A stretch of 64,000 bases of DNA. Origin: Heligmosomoides polygyrus polygyrus. Its lineage: Eukaryota; Nematoda; Chromadorea; Rhabditida; Heligmosomidae. Below, in pieces: positions 1 through 10,225 of this stretch; position 1 is the stretch's first letter; the number at the start of each line of letters is the position of its first letter. The translations under genes were made by a program, and so were the position numbers. The DNA lies in NCBI GenBank assembly GCA_947396885.1, contig OX377202.1:2418001-2482000 (forward strand), in the 5' to 3' direction. Under the pieces are notes generated by a model, which worked only from the letters and a program-made list of their open reading frames with translations, did no database searches and was not told the DNA's origin.

Positions 1-38
1 ACGCGTCAGTTTATGCAGGATGGAGCTCCGAGCGTCGT

Positions 39-165
39 GATTCAGAAGACGTGTCGTAGACGTCGTCCAACGTGCGTCCGGGATCAGAAGACGTGCCGAT
101 GACGTCGTTATACGTGCGTCGAGATTCAGAGTAAGCGGGACCATTAAAGGGGAACCACTAAAGGG
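39..165. repeat. 42-bp minisatellite, copy set 1
   Basis: About three degenerate units begin near 39, 81 and 123, each with CAGAAGACGTG followed by an ACGTGCGTC-like box. The spacing between unit starts is 42 bp. It is followed by short GGGACCA(C/T)TA repeats to about 190. The translated frames across it have no recognisable protein character. Confidence 0.75.
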
Positions 166-280
166 GACCACTAGGAGGGGGAGGGGTGCAGTAAAAAAGA
201 ACCAGTCCTTTCTCTCATTATCGTTTTCAACCTGTGTCGGGCTTCTAAAGACGTTGCGGTAACGTGGTAACACTTGCGTC

Positions 281-395
281 GAGCCTTAGAAATGTGTCAC
301 AGACGTCATGCATCATGCGTCTGGATTCAGAACCCGTGACATGGTCGTCGTATGACGTGCGTCCAAACACAGAAGACGTGTCACATATCAGTCAG
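281..395. repeat. 42-bp minisatellite, copy set 2
   Basis: The same 42-bp unit resumes after an unrelated gap, with starts near 281, 323 and 365 (GGATTCAGAA, then CACAGAAGACGTG). It is more diverged than the first set. A third set lies in reverse orientation at 56195-56325, so the unit is dispersed and not purely local. Confidence 0.65.
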
Positions 396-871
396 ACTTT
401 ACGCGGCATGCGTTGGATTTTCACAAAAGCTTTTAATGGCTTCGTGCAACGAGCACGCGCGTGCGTGACTCTCACTCCGTTTCTCTGTGGGCACCTGGTA
501 TTATTGCCGTCGGACAATAAACAGTAGTGATAGTCGACCACTACTGATTGATTTCTGTCCCCTCAAATGAAGCACCTGTGATCGGGACTCTTACGAGCTG
601 TTTCTTGCCACGTAGTGCACGTACTTTGGAGAATAGATCGCTTACGTGGGAAAGAGAATGGATAGACCTCATAGGAGCAGTTATGAAGCTTCTACCCTAC
701 TAAATCCGGTCATACTATTCTATGTAGTAGAACTAGTTGTTTACAGTAATTGGAGTAAAAATGCCCAAGGAAGAGAAAACGGGGCGCATCACTGTCGCCG
801 ACGTCGCCGACAACCGCTTGGCGGCGGTGTTTTCACCACTTTGTTGGTATTGCGGATTTTAATACGCATCT
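396..871. other. unassigned stretch
   Basis: There are short open frames only, without family motifs or exon-like splice sites. I see nothing I can support beyond moderately AT-rich unique-looking sequence. Confidence 0.5.
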
Positions 872-872
872 T

Positions 873-1380
873 AAGGCCCCCACACACTTCTGCGGCAACG
901 CCGCGGCCCTATGCCTCACCATAGGGCAAGGACGCAGAGCTCACCGCCCGCGGCGTCTCTGTCTTATCCTAAGGCCCCCGCAGACTTTTGCGGCGTCGCC
1001 GCTGCCCTATGCTTAACCATAGGGCAGAGACGCAGAGCTCGCCGCCCAGCGGCACCGGCGGCGTCGCTGGCGGAAATGACTTGAATCATTCCACCCGGCG
1101 GCACCGCTCCAGCGTCTGTCTGTCTGCGCTCTGCGCTCTGCCCTTTCGCGACGGGATCCAGAGCGGAGACGGTCGATGCGGGCGCGCGATCGTCATCGGG
1201 GCGCGTTATTGTTAAGCACCAGTCGGTCCCGACTAGAAACTGTACATTACCTCGCCGTCACCGCTCCCACTGATGATGAGTCAAGCCGCTGAGCGGCGCC
1301 GCTCGGCGGCGCCGCTCAGCAGTTTCGCCGTTCGCCATCAGCGATTTCGCTCGGCGGCGCCGCAGAAGTCTGTGGGGGCC
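873..1380. mobile_element. Nested GC-rich MITEs, family Q
   Basis: A left terminus (TAA at 872-874, then GGCCCCCACACACTTCTGCGGC) is cut at 969. A second left terminus follows at 973, again preceded by TAA. The matching right terminus GCCGCAGAAGTCTGTGGGGGCC ends at 1380. This reads as an older copy truncated by, or merged with, a younger 408-bp copy. The interior is GC-rich with repeated GCGGCG blocks, and no transposase is present. Three-base TAA duplications are usual for PIF/Harbinger-type elements, which is the inferred superfamily. Relatives lie at 13794-13936 and at the right edge of the window. Confidence 0.7.
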
Positions 1381-1424
1381 TTTAGGCTACATTGTTTTGA
1401 CTGAGCTCCATACGAGGTTATACA

Positions 1425-1680
1425 GATCTTTATTGACTAACGTATCGCCTTCCTCAGAGCCTGAAAGGAAAGATCATATAAAAATGTGGCTACCGCGTCA
1501 GACGCCGCCTCAACCTCAGAAATTCAAGTCAAGCTGCTGGCAGTCGAAGCTCGAACTGCCGCCCGCAAGCGCCAGGAGGCGCTCTGGATTCATGCCAAAG
1601 ACCCCAAGATAAACCGGAAGGAAGGGTGTGAAAATGGGAGAAGACTCGAGCTTTGGTATGGATCACAAGGAACTAGGTAA
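1425..1680. pseudogene. Possible Penelope-like element remnant
   Basis: On the + strand, the frame opened at 1486 contains EALWIHAKDPKINRKEG. This resembles the C-terminal end of GIY-YIG endonuclease domains in Penelope-like retroelements (KEALxIxxxxPxINRxEG). On the minus strand, 1425-1468 carries a CTGAGGAAGGC...ACGTTAGTCAATAAA motif. It matches the motif next to the second remnant at 27441-27480 and at 17340-17392. No reverse transcriptase core is visible, and the motif and coding piece lie on opposite strands here. The piece is short and degenerate, so this is a tentative call. Confidence 0.35.
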
Positions 1681-1966
1681 TCCTGAGAAAATGACATGGC
1701 AGGACTGACTCGGGAAAACAGCTCCAGATGACGCGATCTGATGGGCTGTGGAGGGGATTCCCGTCGTCGCTGAGTAATGTCTGTCATTTCCTTGTGTTCA
1801 TTTGCGTCTAATTAGGCTTTTATACGTTTTTCCTTCGTCAGAGGGTAACACCACCAGTCAACAAAAGGTGTCGCCCCTCAAGGAAATCTACGATGTCGGC
1901 TTGATGGGCATATTCCGGGAACAATCCCATTATGGGTCTGGTGCAGGTTAAAGGATGGGGATAAAG
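1681..1966. other. unassigned stretch
   Basis: Mixed-composition sequence. I see no repeat terminus, RNA gene or coding segment that I can support. Confidence 0.4.
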
Positions 1967-2035
1967 GTCGGCGTTAGTCAGACCCTTTTGGGATGTGCCA
2001 CGCATTCTTCTTCAATGGGATGACGTGAAGGCAAT
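1967..2035 (-). repeat. SINE-A 3' fragment
   Basis: This is the reverse complement of the SINE-A tail, recognised by GGGATGTGCCACGCATTC. It lies immediately before a forward full-length copy, so the two form an inverted pair. Confidence 0.7.
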
Positions 2036-2043
2036 TGATAGCA

Positions 2044-2330
2044 CGTGACAGCGCAGTCGGAAGAAGCGCCGGCAACTGTCGCGTGCACCCGTTACCCGGT
2101 TCCTGGTTCGGATTCCCCGCCCCGGGCAAACCATGCTTCCCATACCCCAGGGGTCGGTGTATTGGTACTATACTCGTCAGGAGAAGAAAGAACACTGCTT
2201 TATCCATCGGTTGGTCTCGCAAGCCACTGCATAGGCCAAATTGCATTTCAAATTACCTTCACTACATCCCATAGGAGTAGAATTCATGGCGCATCACAAC
2301 GCCGTCGGTTTTTTTCTTTGGCCCGGTAAG
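2044..2330 (+). repeat. SINE-A, near full-length copy
   Basis: This tRNA-derived short interspersed element has a pol III A-box-like AGCGCAGTCGGAAG near 2049 and a B-box-like GGTTCGGATTCC near 2105. The conserved body contains TTCCCATACCCC and a TGGTACTATAC block. Next comes the tail signature GTAGAATTCATGGCGCATC and a T-rich end. It is about 285 bp, the usual size in this window. At least 15 full or partial copies occur on both strands. SINE-A copies would depend on a LINE for movement. RTE is the best represented LINE here, but no shared 3' end was shown. Confidence 0.8.
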
Positions 2331-2582
2331 CAACGTGGAATTAAGTAGGCTTACTCCGGTAACTTGCAGAACATGTAAAACGAACCAGTTCGTTAAGCCA
2401 AAGCCGACGAAAATAACTGCAGATGACGTGAGCTGATGAGATTCGGTTCTCGCTCGGTTACATCAGAAGCTACCCCTCATTTGCTTGTATTTATATGCTT
2501 CTACCGTCGTTAAAGCATCACCTGCCCGCAGAGAATGTAACGTAAGACGAGTACCGTAGCCAGCTTATCTATCTGGAGACGG

Positions 2583-2680
2583 ATGAAGGAAAAGTTCAGC
2601 GTAATTCAATTCCGCTTGAGAATGCGCCACGCATTTGGATGTCGTATCGGTTACTACGTAGACCGGTATGGTGAACGCGC
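2583..2680 (-). repeat. SINE-A 3' fragment
   Basis: Reverse-oriented tail fragment with GAATGCGCCACGCATTTGG. It is more diverged than the neighbouring copies. Confidence 0.55.
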
Positions 2681-3239
2681 GGTGAGATGATACCGACGGT
2701 AGTTGGTGAATCTGGTCGTTGGTAAGCTTACCTTATCCGAAGCAGACTTAGGTGACCTTAAAGAGCTACAATGTTAGCGTGTACAGGCCTAAGGCCTCTC
2801 CACTTTGAAATTGAAATTCAAACTGAACACATGCCTTTCTAGGATTTTATGGAGAGAAATGAGGCTCCCTATCCAGACTTGCACCATGAAAGGGTAGTTC
2901 CTCGTCGTACGAAATTCGCCTGTAGGTGACAGGAGTTTCGACGACTGATGACCGGCTTTCTCACGGTAGTTCAACAAGATATGCAAGGTGGAGCTTCAAC
3001 ACGGTCAACCGGAAGGGCAACTGTAGTTCGCCGCTAAGATTTCACCGATACGTAAGCGGAATTTCACCAGCAGTCGAACGGCCGAGTTCGAAATGGGTAA
3101 AAACTTGTTAAAAACTGCAGCCATAGAAATTTTTACAAAATATTTGTGCAGATATACCCGCAGTTGACCGCTGGGAGGTTCAGAAGGATTCTCACCACTG
3201 TTGTGCTCCATTGTTCTACATAAGCAACTGTTGATGTAT
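2681..3239. other. unassigned stretch
   Basis: Only short overlapping open frames are present on both strands. No family motif or splice-bounded exon stands out. Confidence 0.4.
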
Positions 3240-3592
3240 TGAGATTATTGAATTATTATTGAAGATTATTGAACGCTCGAAGATCAGAGACGCTGTCGCA
3301 TGGGGCAAGTCGGCGACAATTAGGTGGGCCGGCCACGTAATGCGATTCGCAGACACCCGCTGGACGAGAGCCATCATCAACTGGATGTCAAGAGAACACC
3401 AGGACGCCCACCAGACTTCTTCGTGAAAGCCTTGAATGACCGATATGACGCTCTTCGTGTCCCTCGAGCGAGGAGCATCCATTGGACCACTCTGGCACGC
3501 GGCAGGGACGAATGGAGACGCTGCTGGCGCCCGCTCGAGCAAGCCAATGATCAACGAAACGACAGGTGATACAGGTGCTGCAGGTGATGTAT
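3240..3592 (+). pseudogene. RTE LINE 3' end fragment
   Basis: This corresponds to the last ~100 residues of the RTE-type reverse transcriptase seen at 14518-16092. Recognisable pieces are [19 protein letters not shown], then a frameshift in the REHQDAHQ region, then the C-terminal [19 protein letters not shown] block. It ends in short GACAGGTGATACAGGTG-type repeats, as RTE elements end in simple repeats and not poly(A). It is severely 5'-truncated and frameshifted. It adjoins the purine-rich satellite downstream. Confidence 0.9.
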
Positions 3593-3719
3593 TGAGGAAG
3601 CGACCACGAGAAGACCCAAAGAAAGGGCGAAGGAACCGTAACCGCGTCAAATTTGGCTCCGAGATAGAAGGTATTTTGGAAAGTACTAGACGAGGATCAA
3701 CAAGAACAGCGACGACACA

Positions 3720-5640
3720 TCTTCAAGGCCAGAATTTCAGAAGATGATGAGGAGGAGCAGTAAAAAGCGGATGACGTCAGAAGTCGAAGAATACGAAAAG
3801 AAGGCAGACATCGTGGAGAATTGAAATCAAATGGGCACCCAGAATCGCCTAATAAGAACAGCAGTAGGATCAGTGGAGCTCCTGAAAGGCGACCAAGAGG
3901 TAAAAGGAAGTCATCAAGGGGTAGACTCCTGTCTGAGGCTGGTGGAACAGTAGAAGACGTCATTGATGGGATCAGATGGCGATGGGTCACAAAAGAACGG
4001 CGGGGTCTCAGGAAGACGAAAGAAGGAGAGAAGAAAAGAATAAAAAGGAATTGAAAGAAGATGAGGATTACCAGGAACAGGAAGGCGACTGGTCAGGAGG
4101 ACAAAAGAAACGAGAGAAGAAAAAGAAGGAGAAAGAGGAAGAAGATGAGGAGAAGGAAGAGGAAAAGAAAGACGAAGGAGCAGAGGGAGTGGAAGATGCA
4201 GATGAAGATTCGATGCTACGAACTCCAATAAGGTCAGCAATGGGAACAAGGAAATACCCCGAAAGGTGGCAACTGCTAATCTCAACGTGAGGCGGAAGGA
4301 TGTCTTCAAGAGACAAGGTCTCACGGAGACTGAAGAAACGGAAGACGTCCCGGACGCCGATTGATCACACAGGAACGGCGGGAACTGATGAAGAGGAAGA
4401 GAACGAGGTAGAGGAAACGGAAGAAGGACAGGAAGTGGAATAGGAGTGAGAAGAAGTAGTACGAAGTAGAGGAAGAGGAAATAGGAAAAGGAAGATACGA
4501 TGTGGTAAAGCTAAAGGATGATAAAGAAGAAGATGGAAAGGAAGACAAAAGGTAGAAGAAGGAAAAGAAGAGGAAGGAGAAGAAGAGGAAGAAGAAACAG
4601 GAAGACGAGGTGGAAGAGGAAAAGGATGAGGGAGGAAAAAGGAAAGAAGAAGAGGAAGGCGAAAACAGAGAGGAAGAGAGAGAGGAACAGGAACAGGAAG
4701 ACGAAGTGAAAGGGGAAAAGGGTGAGGAAGAGGAAGAGGACGAATGAGGTTAAAAGTTGAACGGAATAGGAAGGCAGTTACGAAGACGGAGAGGAGGAGG
4801 GAGAGAAACAGTGAGAAGGAACAGGAAGATCATCATGATGACTAAGAACAAGAGAATGAAGGGAAGGAAGAGAAAAGGAATAGGAAGAAGAAGACGATGG
4901 GGAAGAGGAAGACGTGTGATGCCACCCAGAACCACGTAATATGGTCAGCATTGGGAACAGGAAAGCACCCAAGAGGCGACCACGAGGAGTCTCAACGGCG
5001 GGGTGAAGGGGAGTTCTTTAGAGGAATCTCACCGACGCCTACGTAGCGGTAGAAGACGTCCTTGATTGGATCAGATCACACAGAAACAGCTAGGACTAGG
5101 GAAAATAGGAAGACGAAGAGAAAGAGAAGAAAAAAAGGAGAAAATATAAAGGAAAAGGGCAAGAGGAAAAGGAAGAGGAAGAAGTTCTGATGCTCTAAAG
5201 GAGCCCGTAAGATCTCGCCTAGAACAGCTTAGCATGGTTAGCAATGAAGATATGGAAGCTGCCGGAAGGTCGACGCAATGGGAGGAGACCTCCTTGATAG
5301 GAGAAGATGGTGACGGATCACACAGGGAGATGGGAGTATCAGGGTGATAAAGAGGAAAAGGAAGTTGAGAACGAGGACGAAATCGACGAGGAAAGGGAGG
5401 AGTGGAGGGAGAGGATGAAGGAGAGAAAGACAAGATGGAAGAACATAGGGAAGAGGAAGACGAAGAAGAGGTGAAGACGACGAGGAAGTTGAAGACGATA
5501 GGAAGAGGAAGATGAAACTGTACCTGAGCTGTAAGGCGATGAGAAAAGTGTAAGAACGTCCTTATACTCTAATGGAAGGGCACGAAGGATAACGGTGAAC
5601 AGAAGGAAGTTACGGGAGAAAGTTTCCACAGGCTGAGGTC
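3720..5640. repeat. Purine-rich degenerate satellite
   Basis: The + strand is overwhelmingly A and G (GAAGAAGAGGAAG-type runs) for about 1.9 kb. Within it, islands recur: GAAGACGTC...GATCAGAT...CACA near 3952, 4340, 5052 and 5280, and GGTCAGCAATGGGAACA-like islands near 4233, 4941 and 5227. This suggests a decayed higher-order tandem repeat whose spacers expanded as purine tracts. The Lys/Glu/Arg-rich open frames here are by-products of composition. It starts just beyond an RTE 3' end. Confidence 0.8.
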
Positions 5641-6224
5641 TTCCTCAAAAGAAGCACACGACCCTGAGCCCCTGAACCCGATCAGGAAGTAGAACAAGCC
5701 GGAGCGATGCCCGCCGTCGACAAGCACTTCCTCTCTGGCTTCAGAAGACGACCGCGATCTGTCTGAGTCGACTGCTCGATGCCGATGTGCATGCACGGTC
5801 TGCTTCTGCTCCCGTATATTCCCTCCCTCCCCTTTCATATCCAATTGGGGCGTGGCCGGCGACAACGATGACGACGACAACGAGACGAAGAGGAGGGGCG
5901 GTCACCTCTTCTACACAATGGCGTTGTGCAACAGCCCATCTACAGTTTCCATCGGAGCTCTGACTGACTGCTAGAAGAGGCTATTAGGGCCGACGGAAAT
6001 CCTCATCGTACGGATAAGGACGACCAGCTGACTAGAACAGGCGAATGATGGTGATGATTAGTGGGACATTCTAGGAGCAGGAAGATGCCCAACTCTTCGA
6101 CCGTAATTCAGCTTCGGATGGAGAGCTCAGCCAGCTTAGGCTTCTATCGATACAGAAGTCTGCAAGCATAAGCTACAGAAGACCTGTGTATGACGGCAGA
6201 TAGGAAATGCTCGAGATCCTACCC
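5641..6224. other. unassigned stretch beside purine satellite
   Basis: A mixed-composition segment with no supported gene. Some satellite-like islands (GGGACATTCTAGGAGCAGGAAG near 6060) continue at low similarity. Confidence 0.4.
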
Positions 6225-6610
6225 TATTCCAAGCATCATTCTGAAGCCGTGAAGCGCAGGAAACCACTGAAAGAACGGTGGCTCGCTGGCCTCACATCAC
6301 CGGTCTTTTCTGTAACTTGCGGTTGAAAAATAAGAAGAGGAAGAGGACGAAGATGAAGAAGAAGGGAAAGAGAAAAAGGAAAGAATGACAAGAGGAGACG
6401 GAAGGGGAAGGAAAAGATTTAGCACTAGAAACTGACCCGTAAATTACATCCAGAACCACTCACGGTGGGTAGGAATAGGGAAAGGGAAGCTCCCGCTTAG
6501 GAGCCTACCATTCTGAATGAAACTCCCTGAAAAAACCGTGAAACCTTCTGAAGGAACAGTGGCAGGCCGGTCTCACCAGTCTCTTCTGTGTCTTACGGTT
6601 GCCAACCTCG
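6225..6610. repeat. Two direct copies of an ~85-bp block
   Basis: CCGTGAA...GAAC(G/A)GTGGC...GGCC(T/G)...TCACC(G/A)GTC(T/T)...TTCTGT occurs at about 6230-6315 and again at about 6520-6605. The copies are some 290 bp apart in the same orientation. They are probably outer units of the neighbouring satellite. Confidence 0.5.
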
Positions 6611-6753
6611 ATCATTGTCAGGTGAGAAAGAAGCTGATTATCAAATGCAACGCTTTACTCTTCAATAATTGTCAGAGAGCTGTCAGATCTTCGTATGTGC
6701 TCTGAATTGATTTATTGATCGGATATCGACCAGGTCAACCAAGTTCCCATCCA

Positions 6754-6816
6754 TCAGACAAACCTCAAGCGCAAAATCATCAAGTATCGATGATTTTGCG
6801 CTTGAGTTTTGTCTGA
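6754..6816. repeat. 28-bp near-perfect hairpin
   Basis: The left arm (6754-6781) and right arm (6789-6816) pair over 28 positions with one mismatch, around a 7-base loop (AAGTATC). The inner 18 bp are perfect. No protein frame or known element terminus explains it. Possibilities are a small-RNA precursor or a residual fold-back transposon. Confidence 0.75.
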
Positions 6817-6944
6817 AAAGGATAGAACCCATGCTGCCTGTCCATCAACCAGATACTACGTGCAGAAAAATGAAAAAGTGGCAGTGCATGGCGCATTCCA
6901 TTCGATGAACGCCCGCGACCCTTATCGTTGGCCTTTCATATATT

Positions 6945-7100
6945 CGAACTCGAATATTCAAAAAATGAATATTCAAAAAATCTTTTTTCGAACGTGTTCG
7001 AATTCGAGTATTAAAAAGTCCCCCCCCCCCCTTCGAATGCATTCGAACTCGAGTATTCAAAAAATCCCTTTTTTTTCGAGTGTATTCGAATTCGAACCTT
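6945..7100. repeat. TTCGAA-type short tandem repeat with poly-C
   Basis: Three imperfect repeats of a TTCGAA(C/T)TCGA(A/G)TATTCAAAAAAT unit start near 6953, 6998 and 7044. A run of 12 C (7020-7031) interrupts them. Each unit is partly self-complementary. Confidence 0.65.
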
Positions 7101-7164
7101 ACCAACGCAGAAATGAATCCAAGAACTTTCGGAGGGCGGGTGTGGAGTGACAGGACTTGAACCC

Positions 7165-7235
7165 ATATTTTGATGAGATAATGTGGCGCAGTCAGAAGAG
7201 GTGTCGGTTGTCGTCTGCACTCCGTATCAGGTTCT
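7165..7235 (+). repeat. SINE-A head fragment
   Basis: Contains GTGGCGCAGTCAGAAGAGG and GTATCAGGTTCTGATCC, the tRNA-like head only. It is truncated after the B-box region. Confidence 0.6.
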
Positions 7236-7349
7236 GATCCGCGAGGATTTCGGAAATCATCGATAAAAATGCGCTCCACTGAGACATTAGTTGCTATCGC
7301 GAAAAGTCGCCTAATTCTTTTTGTTTATTTTAGAAATAATCTAGGGCGC

Positions 7350-7638
7350 CTGAAGCGCAGTCGGATGAAGTGTCGTCTGTCGTCTGCGCTCCGTATCAGG
7401 TTCTTGGTTCGGATTTCCCGCCCAGGCCAACTAAGTCTTCCATCCTTCCGGGATTGGCAAATTGGTGCCAAACCTGTTTGGGAAGGATAAATCACTGACA
7501 TACCATCAGGTGGCCACCGCAGGACATCCAAATTTCCTTGGCAAAATCATATAGGAGTAGAATGCGTGGCGTATCCCAGGAAGGATTTGATTAATGCCGT
7601 CTTTTTTTCCTTTTCCATCGTCTTTATCTCTCAAAAAA
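7350..7638 (+). repeat. SINE-A, near full-length copy
   Basis: The A-box-like AAGCGCAGTCGGATG, B-box-like GGTTCGGATTTCCC, body and tail TAGAATGCGTGGCGTATC are all in order. It ends in a T-rich run followed by ATCGTCTTTATC. Confidence 0.8.
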
Positions 7639-7639
7639 A

Positions 7640-8100
7640 ATGAAAGCTCACCTAAGGTCAGAATACTGCAAATATTGAGTATATTAAAAGAAAAGATCGC
7701 GCTATGAACTCATCTAGCTGGTCGCAATTTTTATTCGATTGATAATATGAACGCTACTGACCTCAAATTATTAAGTGAAAATTAAGTGAAAAGATGTCAT
7801 TTTTATAGAGTTGTTTTTCTTGTATCGTAGACAAGTGTATGTAACTCCTTAAAGGCAGAACTTTTGCTATCCATCAGAAGAAAAGCGCGAGTGCTGAACG
7901 ACTGCAAGGCGCAATCCATCCTTTCAATGTTTCTTAAATGTGCTGCTTTCCTGCACTTTGAACAAATGTTTTTTTTTCTAAAAAATCAAAAATTTTAAAC
8001 ACTCTTTTTGCCTTATTGAGGCTGTCGAACGATAAATTTTCAAAAGAAGGCATACCACTTGTTCCTAAAAAATTAAAATTTATCTTAATTTTTCAAAAGG
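7640..8100. mobile_element. Family C AT-rich element fragment
   Basis: Two blocks match the AT-rich inverted-repeat family found at 34955-35880 and 38045-41520: CTATGAACTCATCT...ATTCGATTGATAATATGAACGCTACT near 7702, and a TTTTTTTTCTAAAAAATC core near 7970. No clear terminus is preserved and no coding capacity is seen. Confidence 0.5.
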
Positions 8101-8104
8101 TGTT

Positions 8105-8485
8105 CTTTAACGATACTCGGAGTGACACGACTCACGCAAGTGAGAGAAGGACTCCGGAGTTCCGAGCTTCGTCGACGTTCGAAGATCAGAGACTTTCGCA
8201 TGGGCGAAGTCGTCGAAAATTAGGTGGGCCGGCCTTCGCTAACGCCCGCTGCACGAGAGTTGTGTCACCGACTGATGCCGCTGGATGTCAAGAGAACACC
8301 ACGACTCCTGGCCGGACTTTTTCGTGAGAGCCTAAACGTGCAGCATGACGCTCTTCGTTTCCCTCGAGCTAGGAGGACCCATTGGAGCACTCTGGCACGC
8401 GACAGGGACGAAGAGGGACGCTGCTGGCGCCCGCTCGAGCATCTCGATGGTCAACGGGATGACAGGTGCTACAGGTGACAAGTTC
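8105..8485 (+). pseudogene. RTE LINE 3' end fragment
   Basis: The DNA aligns collinearly with the 3' part of the RTE copy at 14518-16092 (CTCGGAGTGACACGACTCACGCAAGTGAGAGAAGG region, split here only for description). It continues through the GTGGGCCGGCC site and the C-terminal ...RDRDEEGRCWRPLE frame. It ends near 8480 with ACAGGTGCTACAGGTGACA repeats. Deletions and frameshifts abound and no catalytic region remains. Confidence 0.85.
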
Positions 8486-8603
8486 TTTATTCCGGAAGAC
8501 ACTCGTTTCAATTTGGTAGATTTTATTTGGTTTCCTGGGTGTTTTGCTTGCTTTGAGTAGCATACAATATGCTTTCAGAAGTGTCCACATTCCAACTGTG
8601 CTT

Positions 8604-8852
8604 AGTTTCAGGTGAAGATGTGGGTCCAGTAAAGGTTGAAGGCGTGGCGCATCCCACAAAGTATTTGACTAACTCCGTACCTTAGACCTGGTTTATACTT
8701 GCGCCGCAACGCGGCGTGGCGGGATGGTTGCCATATATACATATATTGATTTTTCGCGTCGCTCGATCGATATATATATATTCCGACTATGGTGCCGCGC
8801 CGCGCAACAGCCAACTATAAACCAAGGCTTAACCTTTATCCTTTTCCTTTTT
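8604..8852 (+). repeat. SINE-A tail split by a MITE
   Basis: The tail begins near 8604 and shows GGCGTGGCGCATCCCACAAAG then GACTAACTCCGTACC. The family P element at 8685-8828 interrupts it, and it resumes as ACCTTTATCCTTTTCC. Joining across one TTA gives the ordinary SINE-A 3' end. Confidence 0.7.
8685..8828. mobile_element. MITE, family P
   Basis: A 144-bp palindromic element with termini GACCTGGTTTATACTTGCG and ACTATAAACCAAGGC, flanked by TTA at 8682-8684 and 8829-8831. The core contains GCGTCGCTCGATCGATAT. There is no coding capacity. The TTA duplication and structure suggest a PIF/Harbinger-type non-autonomous element. Confidence 0.8.
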
Positions 8853-8854
8853 AC

Positions 8855-9375
8855 TTTACTGGGAATTGGCTAAAGAAAAGGGTTCAGTCCAACTTTTCGC
8901 CGTCACAAAGCACAACACCCGCAGTCAAAATAAATTTAAAAGATCCAGTAGAGCTATCGAAACGATAAGAAGCCTCCACACAATTTTTTTCATGAAGGTG
9001 AACACTATTCACGTGAAGCACATCCTCGTAATTAATGTGGGTTTGGTCGCTCTTTGAAGCCTTGTTAATCTTCTGCACGTAGTGTCCGAAAAACCTGCCT
9101 TAATATTTGTAAAATGCCTTCTATGCACGTGTAGAGATTAATTTCTAATTATTTTAAAGTGCCCGCGTGTAACACATATAGCAATAAGTACGTTGCGATG
9201 TGAATTTGATTGATATGAAATTTCTATTCACAAAGAATAGCGTATAAATCAATAAGAAATCAATGAGATCGATGAATAACAACAGAAGAGTCTAAAGTGT
9301 ATGTCTGAACGTGGAGAGCGACTCATATAGGAAGAATCTCCTCCTCTCAATTAGAAGAAAATGTGTTTTTTTTTT
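8855..9375. other. unassigned stretch
   Basis: AT-rich sequence with two overlapping open frames on opposite strands (8866-9057 and 8884-9078). They lack family features. A poly-T run lies at 9367-9376. Confidence 0.4.
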
Positions 9376-9475
9376 GTCAAGTCGTTGAACCCAAGGAGTA
9401 GGGAGTCCTCGAAATGCGGTGTATCACGAGTTTGGGGGTCTTGTACGCTCGCGATGCCTCAGCTGGCAAGCGGCC

Positions 9476-9545
9476 CGTAGCGCAGTGGGAGTGACGTTGC
9501 TTCATGCGAGAAAGGTCGAGGGTTCGATTCTTCCTCGCTAACGCA
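9476..9545 (+). repeat. tRNA-like sequence inside mariner relic
   Basis: GTAGCGCAGTGGGAG fits an A box and GGGTTCGATTCTTC fits a B box/T loop. The intervening part has a TTCATGC loop like a Met-type anticodon arm. The acceptor stem does not pair properly (GCGGCCC against CTAACGC). It is therefore a decayed tRNA gene or SINE head and not a functional tRNA. Confidence 0.55.
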
Positions 9546-9559
9546 TTTTTGCATTTCAA

Positions 9560-9850
9560 CTGACTGGTGGAGATTTGGAGGATTCTAACGTCTATACCAT
9601 TTTCAGACGTTTGCTGCGGATCCGTTTCCACCATGGCTCCGAGTTGGTCGCCGTCAAGGAGTGATGGCGGCCTACCTCGGTCTTCCTCTTCGAGACCTCC
9701 AGATCGAGTCCTTTCGAACCGGTGGCGATATGTGCGTCCTTCAACGAAACCCTCTCCAAATGCAGCGTTGATGTAATGAACAGCTGCCGTGGCACTTCGT
9801 CCACTTATCCATTCATATAAGTAAAGCGCCCAAATATCACCTCGATTCAT
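9560..9850 (-). pseudogene. mariner transposase N-terminal remnant
   Basis: The frame read from 9850 downward begins with MNRGDIWALYLYEWISGRSA, then AAFGEGFV and TYRHRFERTRSGGLEEEDR. It continues GRPPSLLDGDQLGAMVETDP. This is the HTH_48-type first DNA-binding domain of mariner transposases (…INxAFGEGxxxERTxRRWFxRFRSGDxxLEDExRxGRPS). The frame runs into a tRNA-like insertion at 9545, and the second helix-turn-helix and the catalytic DDD domain are missing. I see no terminal inverted repeats. Confidence 0.85.
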
Positions 9851-10011
9851 ACTGTAAGAACGAACTTAACAACTCCGCAAGAGGCTATTATGTCACAGAA
9901 GCTGGAAATGCTGAGAAAGCGGAGAGATTCTGTGCTTTCAGAAACTATATACACCGCCTGAAATAACAACATTCTTAGCCACGAAAAATCGGCCAGAAAT
10001 TGAGGTAGTGG

Positions 10012-10225
10012 TACATGTAGCGAATGCGAGCAGCATTGAGAAGTGGTGGCCCGCCAGCCAAGAGTAATCAAGCAGAGAGCACGCCAACCAAGCACATGCC
10101 AGCCAATCAGGGGGCCGACTGTACACGACGCCCTCTCTGAATGGTATGCCTATTAAATGTGGTCCGATTGGCTGGCGCCGTCCCACCTACCAATGCTGCT
10201 CACTTTCGCGACATATGTCGAGGTA
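10012..10225. mobile_element. Fold-back element D, copy 1
   Basis: Ends are complementary: GCGAATGCGAGCAGCATT on the left and AATGCTGCTCACTTTCGCG on the right. The interior is built of repeated (G)CCA(G/A)CCAATCA boxes in both orientations. A second copy lies at 11625-11960 on the other side of the SL1 array. No coding capacity. Superfamily not determined. Confidence 0.65.

Noticed and set aside
39..395. Regular short repeats as a possible CRISPR array
   Set aside because: Units are contiguous at 42 bp without unique spacers, diverged, and in a eukaryotic context.
3821..5629. Many Lys/Glu/Arg-rich or Ser/Phe/Leu-rich open frames on both strands
   Set aside because: They follow from the purine-strand satellite: long frames appear on both strands with single-class residues, no domains and no splice borders.
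9476..9545. tRNA-Met gene
   Set aside because: Acceptor arms do not pair and it sits within a decayed mariner.
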